A model generated the notes under the pieces. That model was not told the origin of the DNA, made no database searches, and saw only the letters and a list, made by a program, of their open reading frames with translations. A stretch of DNA of 64,000 nucleotides from Brevibacterium sp. 'Marine' (lineage in GTDB: Bacteria; Actinomycetota; Actinomycetes; Actinomycetales; Brevibacteriaceae), in the NCBI RefSeq assembly GCF_012844365.1, contig NZ_CP051626.1, positions 62,001 to 126,000 of the forward strand, written 5' to 3'. Positions 41,547 to 50,473 of this stretch are shown here, in pieces. The translations under genes were made by a program, and so were the position numbers. Position 1 is the stretch's first letter. Each line of letters begins with the position of its first letter.

Positions 41547-42386
41547 TCAGTCTTCGGCCTTCTTGAGTTTCTGATCGGTGTTCGTGTACCTGATCGAATC
41601 GGCGGTGGATCCGACGAGCCCCATCGTCACACGCAGCAGACCGGGTTCGACGTCGTCCATGGGCGGAGGCGTCTCCGGCCCGAGGGTCAGCGACTTTCCG
41701 TCCTTCGTCGTGGCGGTGATCGACCCGATGTAGACAGTGACATCGCCACTGAGCGTCATCGTGTCGGCCTTCGTCACCAGCCCGTATTCCTCGTCCGGTG
41801 GTTTCACGGTGAGTGAGAAGCCGGTGATCTTGATCTCATCGGCTTGGATCTTCAGCACGACGATGGACCCGCCGTCAGCGGTGGGCACCGAGACGAACGA
41901 GATTCCCTTGAGACCCTTGAACGACAGGCCCTCAGAGCCCATAGCGGCCGGAGTCTTCGTGAAGATCGGCGCCTTCGTGTCCATCTGTGCATCGGACGGG
42001 AACTCGCCGTTGCCCTCTTCCGAATCTTCATCCTCGGTCGGGTCGTCGCTGGGCTCATCGAGTCCCAGACCACCCGGGTCCGTGGGCTCATCGGAGGGTT
42101 CCTCGGTCGGCTCATCGCTCGGCTCATCCGTGGGACCCGGCGCGGGCAGCGACGGGTCCGACGTCGGCGGATCGCTGGGCTTCACCGGCATTCCGGGCGA
42201 CAGGCTACCCGCGGGTGCGGGGTCCTGGTCCTCTGACTTGGCGGAATCATCGTCATCGCAGGTGCCCACGAGTGAGCACAGCGGTGACGAGTGGGCGGCT
42301 GCAACCGAACCCGCCCCGAGAGTCGTCGGGAGGATCAGGACAGCTGCCGCCAGGATTGAGGCCGTGCGGCGGCTGGGTACCCTCAT
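41547..42386 (-). CDS. Secreted acidic proline-rich protein
   Basis: A 279-residue exported protein. It has a basic n-region and a hydrophobic signal segment (about 8-31, ending GAGSVAAAHS). Next comes a short cysteine pair (CSLVGTC) and an extended Pro/Asp/Glu/Ser/Thr linker (about 45-135, units like DEPSDEPTEEP), as in cell-wall-spanning proteins. A beta-rich C-terminal domain begins near residue 140. I do not recognise that domain. Third gene of an operon with DUF6114 and DUF6230 proteins, starting in a 4-bp overlap with a GGGGGAG ribosome site. Confidence 0.75.
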   Translation of the reverse strand: MRVPSRRTASILAAAVLILPTTLGAGSVAAAHSSPLCSLVGTCDDDDSAKSEDQDPAPAGSLSPGMPVKPSDPPTSDPSLPAPGPTDEPSDEPTEEPSDEPTDPGGLGLDEPSDDPTEDEDSEEGNGEFPSDAQMDTKAPIFTKTPAAMGSEGLSFKGLKGISFVSVPTADGGSIVVLKIQADEIKITGFSLTVKPPDEEYGLVTKADTMTLSGDVTVYIGSITATTKDGKSLTLGPETPPPMDDVEPGLLRVTMGLVGSTADSIRYTNTDQKLKKAED

Positions 42387-43006
42387 GCAGTCTCCCCCTC
42401 AGCGGCTTCGGACTCCTTCGGCCCGCGCGGTCCCATCCATGCGACCACGAGGATCGCCCCGATGGTGGACAGCAGCATGCCGATGATGAACCCGCCGAGG
42501 TTCACTCCGATGAGTGAATAGACTGCGAGGACGAGGCCGATGATCCCGTAGAACACATGGTGCGTCGGCCGGAAGATCGACAGCAGAGCGAGGACGACGA
42601 TGGCGATCGGAACGACCGTCGCCTGCAGTCCCTCGATGCCGAATTGGATCTGCATGTTGCCGAGGTCCAGCTGGCCGGAGAAGAACAGTTCGATTCCCCC
42701 GAGGACGGCCATCACACCTCCGATGAAGGGGCGCTGCCGACGCCAGTGCTTGAATCCCTGACGCTTCTCGGCGTCTTCGGTCATCTCGGCTCCCTCGCTG
42801 GGGTCGGCCTCCCCCGCCTCCGGCGTCGGGGCGGCGAATTCCGCCGTCTCGACGCCGGATTCGGAGGAGCCGCTCTGCTCTTCGGCGCGTCGGCTCCGAC
42901 GGGACAGCGCAAGCAGGCTCGTCTTCTGCACGGTTGCCTCCTGTTCGGCGGCCTCCCGTTCATCGGTCGGCTGCCCGTTGGCTGCTGAGTCCCTCATCAG
43001 TCGCAC
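42383..43006 (-). CDS. DUF6114-family membrane protein
   Basis: A 207-residue protein. A hydrophilic acidic N-terminal region (about 1-85) is followed by the DUF6114 membrane domain: FKHWRRQRPFIGGVMAVLGG, then four helices ending near MGPRGPKES. Function is unknown; the domain commonly co-occurs with DUF6230 in actinobacteria. It overlaps the upstream gene by 10 bp and the downstream gene by 4 bp, so the three are one translationally linked unit and may form a cell-envelope complex. Confidence 0.82.
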   Translation of the reverse strand: MRLMRDSAANGQPTDEREAAEQEATVQKTSLLALSRRSRRAEEQSGSSESGVETAEFAAPTPEAGEADPSEGAEMTEDAEKRQGFKHWRRQRPFIGGVMAVLGGIELFFSGQLDLGNMQIQFGIEGLQATVVPIAIVVLALLSIFRPTHHVFYGIIGLVLAVYSLIGVNLGGFIIGMLLSTIGAILVVAWMGPRGPKESEAAEGETA

Positions 43007-43611
43007 TGCTCAGATCCGTCGGTGAGCTTCAGCGACATGTCCTTGAGCGTGAAGACCGAGGCCGTGGTCGACCAGGAGTCCTGCTTGAGGTCCTTGATGG
43101 AGATGGTGTCGGAGTCCTGGGCGAAGTCGCCCTTGCTTCCCTTGGCTTTCGTGTTGACGTCGGAGGCATCGACGCCGATGCGGATGTTCTCGAACTCCGC
43201 GTCTCCCTTGAGACCGGTCATGCCGATCTGCAGATCCTTCGCCGAGGCGGGGGTGCCCTTTCCGCCCGCCTTGATGAGGACGCCGACCTTGCCCAGAGGA
43301 GTCTCCTGGACGGCCGACTGGCAGAGGTTCTCCAGGGTCGCATCCTTGATGTTCGCGGTGACGACGGGGTGCTTGCCGCCCTCGGCGTCCTTGGCGACTC
43401 CGCTGTACTGGGAGAACCCGGTTCCCTCGAGCTGCGACGAGGAGATCTTGAACTGTGTGCCGGAGATGGCGAACGAGACCGGGACTGCACCCTGGGCCAC
43501 CCCGCCCATGAGCATCGCTGAGACGACGCCTGTGGGAATCGCGACCATGGCGATGCGACCGGCGTGAGATGAGACGAGCCTGCGGATGAGGCTGGGATTG
43601 CGGAACTTCAT
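42997..43611 (-). CDS. DUF6230-family exported protein
   Basis: A 204-residue protein. A signal-like hydrophobic segment (about 19-41, IAMVAIPTGVVSAMLMGGVA) precedes a beta-rich DUF6230 domain with PVSFAISGTQFKISSSQLEG and a pair of cysteines (in ENLCQSAVQ and at the C-terminal EQCD) that may form a disulphide. Relatives were sometimes mislabelled cholesterol esterases; no catalytic motif is visible. First gene of the three-gene operon, with GGAGG before the ATG. Confidence 0.82.
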   Translation of the reverse strand: MKFRNPSLIRRLVSSHAGRIAMVAIPTGVVSAMLMGGVAQGAVPVSFAISGTQFKISSSQLEGTGFSQYSGVAKDAEGGKHPVVTANIKDATLENLCQSAVQETPLGKVGVLIKAGGKGTPASAKDLQIGMTGLKGDAEFENIRIGVDASDVNTKAKGSKGDFAQDSDTISIKDLKQDSWSTTASVFTLKDMSLKLTDGSEQCD

Positions 43612-43974
43612 TGATCCTCCTTGACCACCGACAGCACGGCCGGCATCAGCGTGTGATGTAAGTTACTACGGGGTGTTACCCGACAGTATCGCGGGTGAAG
43701 TTTGAGCGTCAACATCTTTTGTCGACGGCATACTCGCGGGGCAGCGTTCGGGTGGCCGTGCGCCGGTGGGCAAAGCCTACCTGTCAGCTCCGATTGTGCG
43801 ACATCATCCCAGATCAGATGATGTGTTCGGAGCTTTCGAGGCGACGGACGAAGCCGTCTTCGATGGCCCCGGAATTCAAACCTGGATGACGGGAACCGCC
43901 TCGGGGCAGGTCGTGAACAAAACTTTCAAAACTCAGCTTTCAGGGCTCAGCGGCGGATACCGGAGTCGGCGCGC
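43612..43974. other. Intergenic region without a supported gene
   Basis: 363 bp between two minus-strand operons. Short open frames exist on both strands, but none has a ribosome site, recognised domain or fitting codon use. The part next to 43611 should hold the DUF6230 promoter; the part next to 43975 is downstream of the AbgT gene. No clear terminator hairpin was found. Confidence 0.6.
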
Positions 43975-45519
43975 TCAGCGCACCGGGGCATCGGGGCCGA
44001 GCGGAATGCCCAGACCCCACCACAGGAAGAACAGCAGGCTCCAGCTGATCGTCATGCACACGGCCAACGGCAGCGTGTGCGAGGCGAGCGTGCCGATGCC
44101 GGCGTTCTTCTGATACTTCTGCATGAAGCCGAGCGCGAGGATGAAGTACGGACTCATCGGGGTGATGGCCGTCGACCCCGAGTCGGCGATGCGGAAGATC
44201 GCCTGCGAGGTCTCCGGCGGCACCTCGAGCAGCATGAGCAGCGGCACGATGACCGGAGCCATGATCGCCCACATCGCCGAGCCGGAGGTGATGAGCACGT
44301 TGACGACGGAGAGCACGAGCAGGACGAGGATGAACACCACCCAGGTCGGCAGGCCGAGGCCGGTGAAGAGTTCGGACACGGACACCGAGACGAGCATGCC
44401 GATGTTCGTCCACTCGAAGTACTCGAGGAACTGGGCGATGGCGAAGAAGAGGACGAGGACCCCGGCGATCGATGCGATGCCCTGCCCCATGAGCTTCGGC
44501 ACGTCGGACCAGGTCTCGATCGTGCCCTCGCGGAAGCCGTAGACGATGCCGCCGATGCCGAAGAGCAGAGCGATGAGGAACGCGATTCCGGTGAGGAACG
44601 GGGACTCGCCGAAGGGTCCGTCGCCGCGCAGAGGCGCTCCCTCGGGGACGACGAGGACGACGATGGCGATGACTGCGGCGATGACGGCGAACATCGACCA
44701 GCGCAGAGCCCTGCGCTCTTTGTCGGTGATGACGAGGTCTTCGTGCTCGGCATCCTCGTCGGCGTCGAGGTTGTCGCGCTTCATGAGCACGAGCTCGGTG
44801 ACGATCGTGATGACGACGGCCAGGAGGATGGAGCTGGCGATGTTGAAGTACCAGTTGCCGATCGGGGTGACGATGTAGTCGGGGTCGATGATGTTCGCCG
44901 CGGCAGTCGTGATGCCCGCGAAGATCGCGTCGTTGGGAGTCGGGATCGGGCTGGCATCGTAGCCGGAGGCGATCGAGGTGTAGGCGACGATGACGCCGAG
45001 GACGGGGGAGCGTCCCACGGCCTTGAACACCATGCCGCCGAGCGGGACGAGGATGACGTAGGCCGCCGCCGAGGCGACGTGGGAGACCGTGCCCATGAAC
45101 GCGACCGTGAAGACGATGAGTCCGGCCGGGACGCGGGCGATCGAGACCTTCATCGCCGTCGAGAGCAGGCCGGTGCGCTCGGCCAGGGCCACACCCATGA
45201 TGACGACCATGATCGTGATGAGCGGCGGGAAGGTCCGATAGGCGTCGAGTGCGGTGCTCACGGCCATGGCGATGCCGCTGCCGCTGAGCAGATTGTTCAC
45301 CGGGGTCCATTCCCCGGTGCCGGGATCCTCGACTCCTGCGCCGGCGAGGGAGAGGACGAGGCTGAGTACGGCGAGGATCGCCGCGAGGATCCAGAACAGC
45401 CAGAAGGGGTTTGGCAGCTTGTTGCCGACGACTTCGATGACGTTGAGGGCGCGGATGACCAGCGGCAGCTTCTCCTGCTGGTCGGTCTGCGGGGTATCGG
45501 TGGTCTGAGTCGGTTTCAT
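43975..45519 (-). CDS. AbgT-family transporter
   Basis: A 514-residue membrane protein with about 12-13 helices, of the AbgT family (p-aminobenzoyl-glutamate import in E. coli, sulfonamide efflux in others). Recognisable blocks are NKLPNPFWLFWILAAIL near the N-terminus and SGYDASPIPTPNDAIFAGIT. ATG 45519 follows AGGAG; an in-frame ATG at 45564 lacks one. Last gene of a unit with a GntR regulator and a creatininase-family amidohydrolase, so it may import the amide that enzyme hydrolyses. Confidence 0.87.
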   Translation of the reverse strand: MKPTQTTDTPQTDQQEKLPLVIRALNVIEVVGNKLPNPFWLFWILAAILAVLSLVLSLAGAGVEDPGTGEWTPVNNLLSGSGIAMAVSTALDAYRTFPPLITIMVVIMGVALAERTGLLSTAMKVSIARVPAGLIVFTVAFMGTVSHVASAAAYVILVPLGGMVFKAVGRSPVLGVIVAYTSIASGYDASPIPTPNDAIFAGITTAAANIIDPDYIVTPIGNWYFNIASSILLAVVITIVTELVLMKRDNLDADEDAEHEDLVITDKERRALRWSMFAVIAAVIAIVVLVVPEGAPLRGDGPFGESPFLTGIAFLIALLFGIGGIVYGFREGTIETWSDVPKLMGQGIASIAGVLVLFFAIAQFLEYFEWTNIGMLVSVSVSELFTGLGLPTWVVFILVLLVLSVVNVLITSGSAMWAIMAPVIVPLLMLLEVPPETSQAIFRIADSGSTAITPMSPYFILALGFMQKYQKNAGIGTLASHTLPLAVCMTISWSLLFFLWWGLGIPLGPDAPVR

Positions 45520-45646
45520 CGTGAGCTCCTGAGAGTTCAGGCGGGATTTTCGGGCAGGGTCCACCAGGGCACGGTGATTGCGGCGCTGGAATCGGGTGAT
45601 CTGTGGTGGGGTGTCGGCCGGGCGGCCGGTCAGTGAGAAGCGATTG

Positions 45647-46468
45647 TCACAGTCTCTGCAGCTCCTGACAGTAGGCGACGAGTCGGTCGATGACCTCGCC
45701 GAGGATGTCCTCCCCGGCCGCGGCCGTGGCGGTGCGTGGATCGCCGAGGACGCCGTTGTCGGCGTAGCGGTCGAATGTCACCGCGGTTGACGGTGACTTC
45801 GTTCGGGAGAGTCGGGCGCGCGGGTCGAGATCGTCGAGCCGGGTGGCGCCGGGGTTGAGGTGGCCCGAGTCGACGAGGGATTCGTCGATGGCGAGCATCT
45901 GCGAGGTCTCGGACTCTCCGCAGTGGCCGCTGACCTCGGTGCGGGGAAGGGCGGCGGTCGCCTCGGTGGCCAGGGCGGAGACCGGGGCATAGGCGAAGAC
46001 GAAGTCCGGATGAGTGGCGAGCAGGGACTGCTGGACCACTCCGAGCGCGGCGAGGTTGCCGCCGTGACCGGTGATGACGAGGAGTCTGTCGAAGCCGGCA
46101 TCGGCGAGCTGGCGCACGATCGAGGAGACGAGGTCGACGAACAGCTGCGGGCCGATGTTGATCGTGCCGGGCAGGAACCGGTGGTGCGGGGAGACGCCGT
46201 AGTCGATGCTCGGCAGGACGAAGGCGCTGCCCGCCCGAACCTGATCGCCGTCGGCGCTGTCGCGGAGCCGGTCGACGACGGCGCGGGCGACGTGAGCGGC
46301 GCGGATGGTGTCGGTGCCCAGGGGCAGTCCGTCACCGTGCTGTTCGCAGGCGCCGACGGGAAGGACGAGCAGGCTGTTTCGATCCTTCGCGAGTTCGACC
46401 TCCAACGAGGTGAGTTCGGCGTAGTCGCGGATATGCGGGCGGATCTCGGAGATCACCGGGCGGCTCAT
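45647..46468 (-). CDS. Creatininase-family amidohydrolase
   Basis: A 273-residue metal-dependent amidohydrolase. Metal ligands are visible in PVGACEQHGDGLPLGTD (Glu, His, Asp), TGHGGN (His) and HCGESETSQML (Glu). The family cleaves creatinine or other cyclic or linear amides. Coupled to the upstream GntR gene through ATGA. With the AbgT transporter downstream, a small amide-containing nutrient is likely; creatinine itself is not proven. Confidence 0.85.
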   Translation of the reverse strand: MSRPVISEIRPHIRDYAELTSLEVELAKDRNSLLVLPVGACEQHGDGLPLGTDTIRAAHVARAVVDRLRDSADGDQVRAGSAFVLPSIDYGVSPHHRFLPGTINIGPQLFVDLVSSIVRQLADAGFDRLLVITGHGGNLAALGVVQQSLLATHPDFVFAYAPVSALATEATAALPRTEVSGHCGESETSQMLAIDESLVDSGHLNPGATRLDDLDPRARLSRTKSPSTAVTFDRYADNGVLGDPRTATAAAGEDILGEVIDRLVAYCQELQRL

Positions 46469-47178
46469 CGCTGGGGTCCTGCGATGGTGTCGGCACTGCC
46501 GTCCTTGATGGTGTCGTCGGTCCAGTCGGCGAGGACGGCGGTCTTGATCGCCTCGAGGTGCTTGCGGGTGCGGTGAGAGGCTTCGAAGCCGTCGCCGCGA
46601 CGGATCGCATCGAGGATGTCCGCGTGTTCGTCGTGGTCGCGCAGGCGGTCGTAGCTCGTGCGTGCCGCCTGCTGGGTCCGCGAATGGATGGCCAGCAGGG
46701 ACACGAGCATCTCGTGCAGAGCGCGGTTGCCCGAAGCGCGAGCGAGTTCGACGTGGAAGTGGCCGGCCGGGACCGCGGTCTCGACCTGGAGGGCATTGTC
46801 GAGCGCGGACTCCATGGAAGCCACGGCATCCGCAGCCTGGACCGTCGCTGCGAGCTCGGCGATGCCGGGTTCGATGGCGATGCGGGCATCGAGGAGTTCG
46901 ATGGCCGCTGCGAGGTCGACGGGCACATAGTGCGGGTTGTCGAGGATGCGGCGGTTGATCGCTTCGCGGACGTAGGTGCCCGAGCCGTGCTTGAGTTCGA
47001 CCGAGCCCGTGGCTTCGAGTCGGCGCAGGGCCTCTCGGACGGTGGGTACGGTGACCTCGAAGCGTGCGGCGAGGACCTTGGCCGAGGGCAGGGTCTGCCC
47101 GGGCTGGAGGTTCTCGGTGCGGATGGTGTCGACAATGTCGCGAGTGAGGCGTTCGACGAGTCCGACGGTGGACGTCAT
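46465..47178 (-). CDS. GntR-family regulator, FCD subfamily
   Basis: A 237-residue regulator. It has the winged HTH LPSAKVLAARFEVTVPTVREA and VELKHGSGTYVREAI (about 30-75), then a helical FCD domain with HVELARASGN and DHDEHADILDAI. ATG 47178 has AAGGAG 7 nt upstream; an ATG at 47193 is an alternative without one. First gene of the regulator-amidohydrolase-AbgT operon. The upstream segment 47195-47225 is AT-rich and likely carries the promoter. Confidence 0.86.
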   Translation of the reverse strand: MTSTVGLVERLTRDIVDTIRTENLQPGQTLPSAKVLAARFEVTVPTVREALRRLEATGSVELKHGSGTYVREAINRRILDNPHYVPVDLAAAIELLDARIAIEPGIAELAATVQAADAVASMESALDNALQVETAVPAGHFHVELARASGNRALHEMLVSLLAIHSRTQQAARTSYDRLRDHDEHADILDAIRRGDGFEASHRTRKHLEAIKTAVLADWTDDTIKDGSADTIAGPQR

Positions 47179-47290
47179 GGTGCTCTCCTTCAAGTGTTTA
47201 AGTCATCTAATCACTTTAGGTTAGGATGTGTCAACGGTCACCTTTGGGGTGGCCCTGGTCGGTCAGTTCTGGGTCGGGGCTGGTTGGTCT

Positions 47291-48253
47291 CTACGAGGTC
47301 GGCCCCTGCGTTGCGCCCGGATGGCTGCGGAAGAACTCCCAGACGGTCGCGGTGGCCGAGAAGTCCTTCGTGACGTATCCGCCGCCGCTGTAGACGACCT
47401 CACCCGGCCAGACGTGGCCGCCGTCGGCGACGGAGTAGAGCTCGACTTGGGCATCGCATTGCGTCCATTGGGTGCGCACCACGTCTTCGCCCTTGCGTCC
47501 GACCTGACGTTCGGTCGTCGTCGCGCAGCCCGATGCCTCCGCCCAGGGCTGGATCCATTCGCGCACTCCCGGATAGTCCTCGCCTTGGCGGTGACCGCCC
47601 TCGTAGTGCATCGTCGCGTCCCCCGTGCCGTGGATGGCGAGCATCGGCGTCGGCGTCGAATAATCGCAGCCCTCTGTCGACTGCGGATAGTAGGCACCGG
47701 CGACGGGAGCGAACGCGGAGAAGCGATCGCGCAGGTGACAGGCGAGAACGGAGACGAATCCGCCGCCGTTCGACTTGCCGGTGGCATAGACCCGATTGAG
47801 GTCGATGCAGTGCTCGGATTCGACCGAGTCGAGCAGATCGGCGACGAACGCGACGTCGTCGGCTCCGCTGGCGTACGGGGCTCCCTGCCAGGAGCGCTTG
47901 CCGTCATTGAGGTCACCGTCGGGGAAGACGGTGATTGCGGGCAGGGTCGGCAGGCCCGTGTAGTTCTGGAATTCGGCGCCGTCGGAACCGTTGCCGTGGA
48001 ATCCGAGGACGAGCGGCAGGGGAGTCGCGGTCTCGTAGCCGCGCGGAATGTTGATCCGATAGCTGCGCTCGCCGTCTGCCGTGGAGATCGTCCTCTCGTC
48101 ATTGCCGGGCTTCTGTTCGGTGCCGCAGCCGGCCGAAGGGACGGCCGGTGCGGTTCCTGCCATTCCCGGGGCCGCAGCTGTGCCTGTCAGCAGGGTAAGG
48201 CTCGCGGCGGTCGCGAGCAGGGCGGTCGTGATGCGTTTCGTCGTCGATGACAT
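47291..48253 (-). CDS. Secreted esterase of the polyhydroxybutyrate depolymerase/feruloyl esterase type
   Basis: A 320-residue exported alpha/beta hydrolase. It has a signal peptide (about 1-30, ALLATAASLTLLTGTAAA), then LVLGFHGNGSDG (oxyanion region) and the nucleophile elbow ATGKSNGGGFVSVL (Ser at about 155). The catalytic histidine is in VADGGHVWPG. Cysteines at CGTEQ, CIDLN, CHLRD, CDYST, CATTT and CDAQ suggest disulphides. ATG 48253 follows GAGG. It probably cleaves extracellular esters; the substrate is unknown. Confidence 0.84.
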   Translation of the reverse strand: MSSTTKRITTALLATAASLTLLTGTAAAPGMAGTAPAVPSAGCGTEQKPGNDERTISTADGERSYRINIPRGYETATPLPLVLGFHGNGSDGAEFQNYTGLPTLPAITVFPDGDLNDGKRSWQGAPYASGADDVAFVADLLDSVESEHCIDLNRVYATGKSNGGGFVSVLACHLRDRFSAFAPVAGAYYPQSTEGCDYSTPTPMLAIHGTGDATMHYEGGHRQGEDYPGVREWIQPWAEASGCATTTERQVGRKGEDVVRTQWTQCDAQVELYSVADGGHVWPGEVVYSGGGYVTKDFSATATVWEFFRSHPGATQGPTS

Positions 48254-48370
48254 CCTCAGTCCTCTGATCGTCGGTGATCGTGGTGAGGACTCTAGCACAA
48301 GTCATCAGATGACTAGAAGAGTCAGCGGTGCGGTCATCGCTCCGGAACCCGCAGCGGGGAGGCGTTCGAC

Positions 48371-49045
48371 TCAGGCCCCGTGGGGCGAATCCCCTTCGAT
48401 GGTCGACCAGTTCGCCCGCGTCAGGGCGACGGCCTGCGCATGCTCACCGGCGCGAACGGCGGTGATGATCTCGGTGTGCTGTTCCGGCGAGGCTGATCCC
48501 TTCACCGATTCGAAGTGGAGGTACTCCGCGCGGCGGAGGGTGGCGGTGACGACCTCGAGGTGATCGGGGATGAGGGGGTTGCCGGATCGGTTGAGGGCCA
48601 CCTCGTGGAAGTCGTCGTCGGCGGCGATCGCCGCTTCGGCATCGCCGTCGGCAAGGGCCGCGTGCAGGCGGTCGTTGGCCCGCTCCATCAGGTGCAGCGC
48701 GGCCTCGTCGAGGCTGGGGAATGCGAGGTCGAACGCCAGGGCGTGGAGTTCGGCGGCGATCTGCCTGGCCGCCAGGATGAGCTCCGGGTCCTCGGGGGCC
48801 ACCCGAGTCATCCGCCCGGGCTCGGCGACGACGAGCCCGGCCTGGGCCAGGCGCTGCAGCGCCTCCCGCACGGGGGTCCGGGAGACCTGCAGCCAGGCGC
48901 CGAGCTCCTGGTCGCGCAGCTGCTCGCCCGGGGCGAGCTGACCGCGGACGATGGCATCGCGGATCGAGCGGTAGACGTCATCGCGCAGCAGAGTGCGGTG
49001 CGCCACCGGTGAGTCCGTGGGGATCGGCACGCTCGGCCCTTTCAT
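48371..49045 (-). CDS. GntR-family regulator, FCD subfamily
   Basis: A 224-residue regulator. Its winged HTH covers about 20-80 (LRDQELGAWLQVSRTPVREALQ ends the HTH; GLVVAEPGRMTRVAPED is the wing). The helical FCD domain has DDDFHEVALNRSGN and EQHTEIITAV positions that fit metal or effector binding. It is divergent from ACC deaminase and the E1 gene and is the probable controller of both. A perfect 16-bp palindrome lies between the two start points. Confidence 0.87.
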   Translation of the reverse strand: MKGPSVPIPTDSPVAHRTLLRDDVYRSIRDAIVRGQLAPGEQLRDQELGAWLQVSRTPVREALQRLAQAGLVVAEPGRMTRVAPEDPELILAARQIAAELHALAFDLAFPSLDEAALHLMERANDRLHAALADGDAEAAIAADDDFHEVALNRSGNPLIPDHLEVVTATLRRAEYLHFESVKGSASPEQHTEIITAVRAGEHAQAVALTRANWSTIEGDSPHGA

Positions 49046-49135
49046 TCTCGGAGTTCGCTCTCGTCGCAGCTCGTCGGTGGAGGCCTCTGATCGGTGCCAT
49101 CGGCTGAGCTGGGCGACGCGAATGGTCTGTGCTCA

Positions 49136-49168
49136 TTGTATGCACGGCCAGAATGCAATATATTGCAT
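49136..49168 (+). promoter_or_regulatory. ACC deaminase promoter with overlapping operator
   Basis: TTGTAT (49136-49141) and TATATT (49159-49164) are 17 bp apart and face the deaminase gene. The perfect palindrome ATGCAATATATTGCAT (49153-49168) covers the -10 box, a classic repressor position for the divergent FCD protein. An extra half-site ATATTGCA follows at 49167-49174. The predicted leader is about 190 nt, long for this region. Confidence 0.72.
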
Positions 49169-49360
49169 ATTGCACGTTGCGATCCAGGACACACCGACGC
49201 AGGGGGCACGCCTCATCCGGCACGCCTCGTCACCGGACACACCCTGTCCGCTCGGAGTCAGTCGGCCGCCACCGCGGCCGCGGTTCGCACCGGCACCGTC
49301 GGGGAGCTGTCGAGCACCGTCGCCCGGAGAGCCCCCACCGCCCAGAGAACAGAGGACACC

Positions 49361-50377
49361 ATGGCCATCACCGATTTCGAACGCTACCCACTGACCTTCG
49401 GCCCCAGCCCCGTGCACGAACTCCCGCGACTGAGCGACCACCTCGGCGGGGCCAGGGTCTGGGCCAAACGCGAGGACGTCAACTCGGGACTCGCCTTCGG
49501 GGGCAACAAGACCCGCAAACTCGAGTACATCGTCCCCGACATCCTCGCCTCGGGGGCGGACACTCTCGTCTCGATCGGCGGATACCAGTCCAACCACACC
49601 CGGCAGGTCGCGGCCGTCGCCGCTCACCTGGGGCTGAAGGCCCGCCTCGTGCAGGAACGCTGGGTCGACTGGGAGGATCCGGGCAATGACAAAGTCGGCA
49701 ATATCGAGCTCTCCCGCATCATGGGCGCCGACGTCCGCCTCGACTCCGCCGGATTCGACATCGGCATCCGCTCGAGCTGGGAGAACGCACTGCACGAGGT
49801 CGAAGAGTCCGGCGGCAGGCCCTATCCGATCCCGGCCGGGGCCTCGGAGCACAAGTTCGGCGGGCTCGGGTTCGCGAACTGGGCGTATGAGGTCGCCGCA
49901 CAGGAGAAGGAGCTCGGCGTCTTCTTCGACACGATCGTCGTGTGCACCGTGACCGGGTCGACGCATGCCGGCATGATCGCCGGCTTCGCCGCCCTCGAAG
50001 CCGCAGGCGGCCGCCCCCGCAAGGTCATCGGCATCGATGCCTCGGCCACGATCGCCAAGACCCGCGACCAGGTGCAGCGGATCGCGAACACCACGGCCGA
50101 CCTCATCGGGCTCGGCCGCGAGATCACCGCCGACGAAGTCGACATCCGCTCGGGTTGGGAAGGACCCGCCTACGGCATCCCCGACGATTCGACCGTCGAG
50201 GCGATCCGCACCACCGCCCAGCTCGAAGGCGTCATCCTCGACCCCGTCTACGAAGGCAAGTCGATGGCCGGGCTCCTCGACCTCGTTGCTGATGGCACGA
50301 TCGGCAAGGATTCGACCGTCCTCTATGCCCACCTCGGTGGGCAGCTGGCCCTCAACGCCTACTCCTCGATCTTCTGA
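49361..50377 (+). CDS. acdS: 1-aminocyclopropane-1-carboxylate deaminase
   Basis: A 338-residue PLP enzyme that opens ACC, the plant ethylene precursor, to 2-oxobutyrate and ammonia. The PLP lysine region is [11 protein letters not shown] (Lys at about 50), with [15 protein letters not shown] (catalytic serine at about 77). Two residues that separate true ACC deaminases from D-cysteine desulfhydrases are the deaminase type: Glu in DPVYEGKSM and Leu in AHLGGQ. ATG 49361 gives the standard 338-residue length. It is followed by an AceE-like gene that could use its product. Confidence 0.92.
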   Translation: MAITDFERYPLTFGPSPVHELPRLSDHLGGARVWAKREDVNSGLAFGGNKTRKLEYIVPDILASGADTLVSIGGYQSNHTRQVAAVAAHLGLKARLVQERWVDWEDPGNDKVGNIELSRIMGADVRLDSAGFDIGIRSSWENALHEVEESGGRPYPIPAGASEHKFGGLGFANWAYEVAAQEKELGVFFDTIVVCTVTGSTHAGMIAGFAALEAAGGRPRKVIGIDASATIAKTRDQVQRIANTTADLIGLGREITADEVDIRSGWEGPAYGIPDDSTVEAIRTTAQLEGVILDPVYEGKSMAGLLDLVADGTIGKDSTVLYAHLGGQLALNAYSSIF

Positions 50378-50378
50378 T

Positions 50379-50460
50379 CGGGACGACGCCCATCCCACGA
50401 CGCAACCACCCCCTTGAGGCGGGACGACGCCCATCCCACGACACAGCCACCCCCTTGAGG
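50379..50460. repeat. Tandem 41-bp duplication after acdS
   Basis: Copies at 50379-50419 and 50420-50460 match at 39 of 41 bases (start CGGGACGACGCCCATCCCAC). They fill the gap between the acdS stop and the E1 ribosome site (AAGGA at 50461). Slippage or a recent duplication is likely; it may affect spacing between the two coding regions. Confidence 0.85.
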
Positions 50461-50473
50461 AAGGATCGATGAG

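Noticed and set aside
43695..44113. Small genes in the gap before the AbgT gene
   Set aside because: Open frames without ribosome sites or domains, partly antisense to the AbgT 3' end.
44077..45636. 519-codon plus-strand frame rich in Asp, Glu, His and Arg
   Set aside because: It is antisense to the AbgT transporter, whose motifs and ribosome site are clear.
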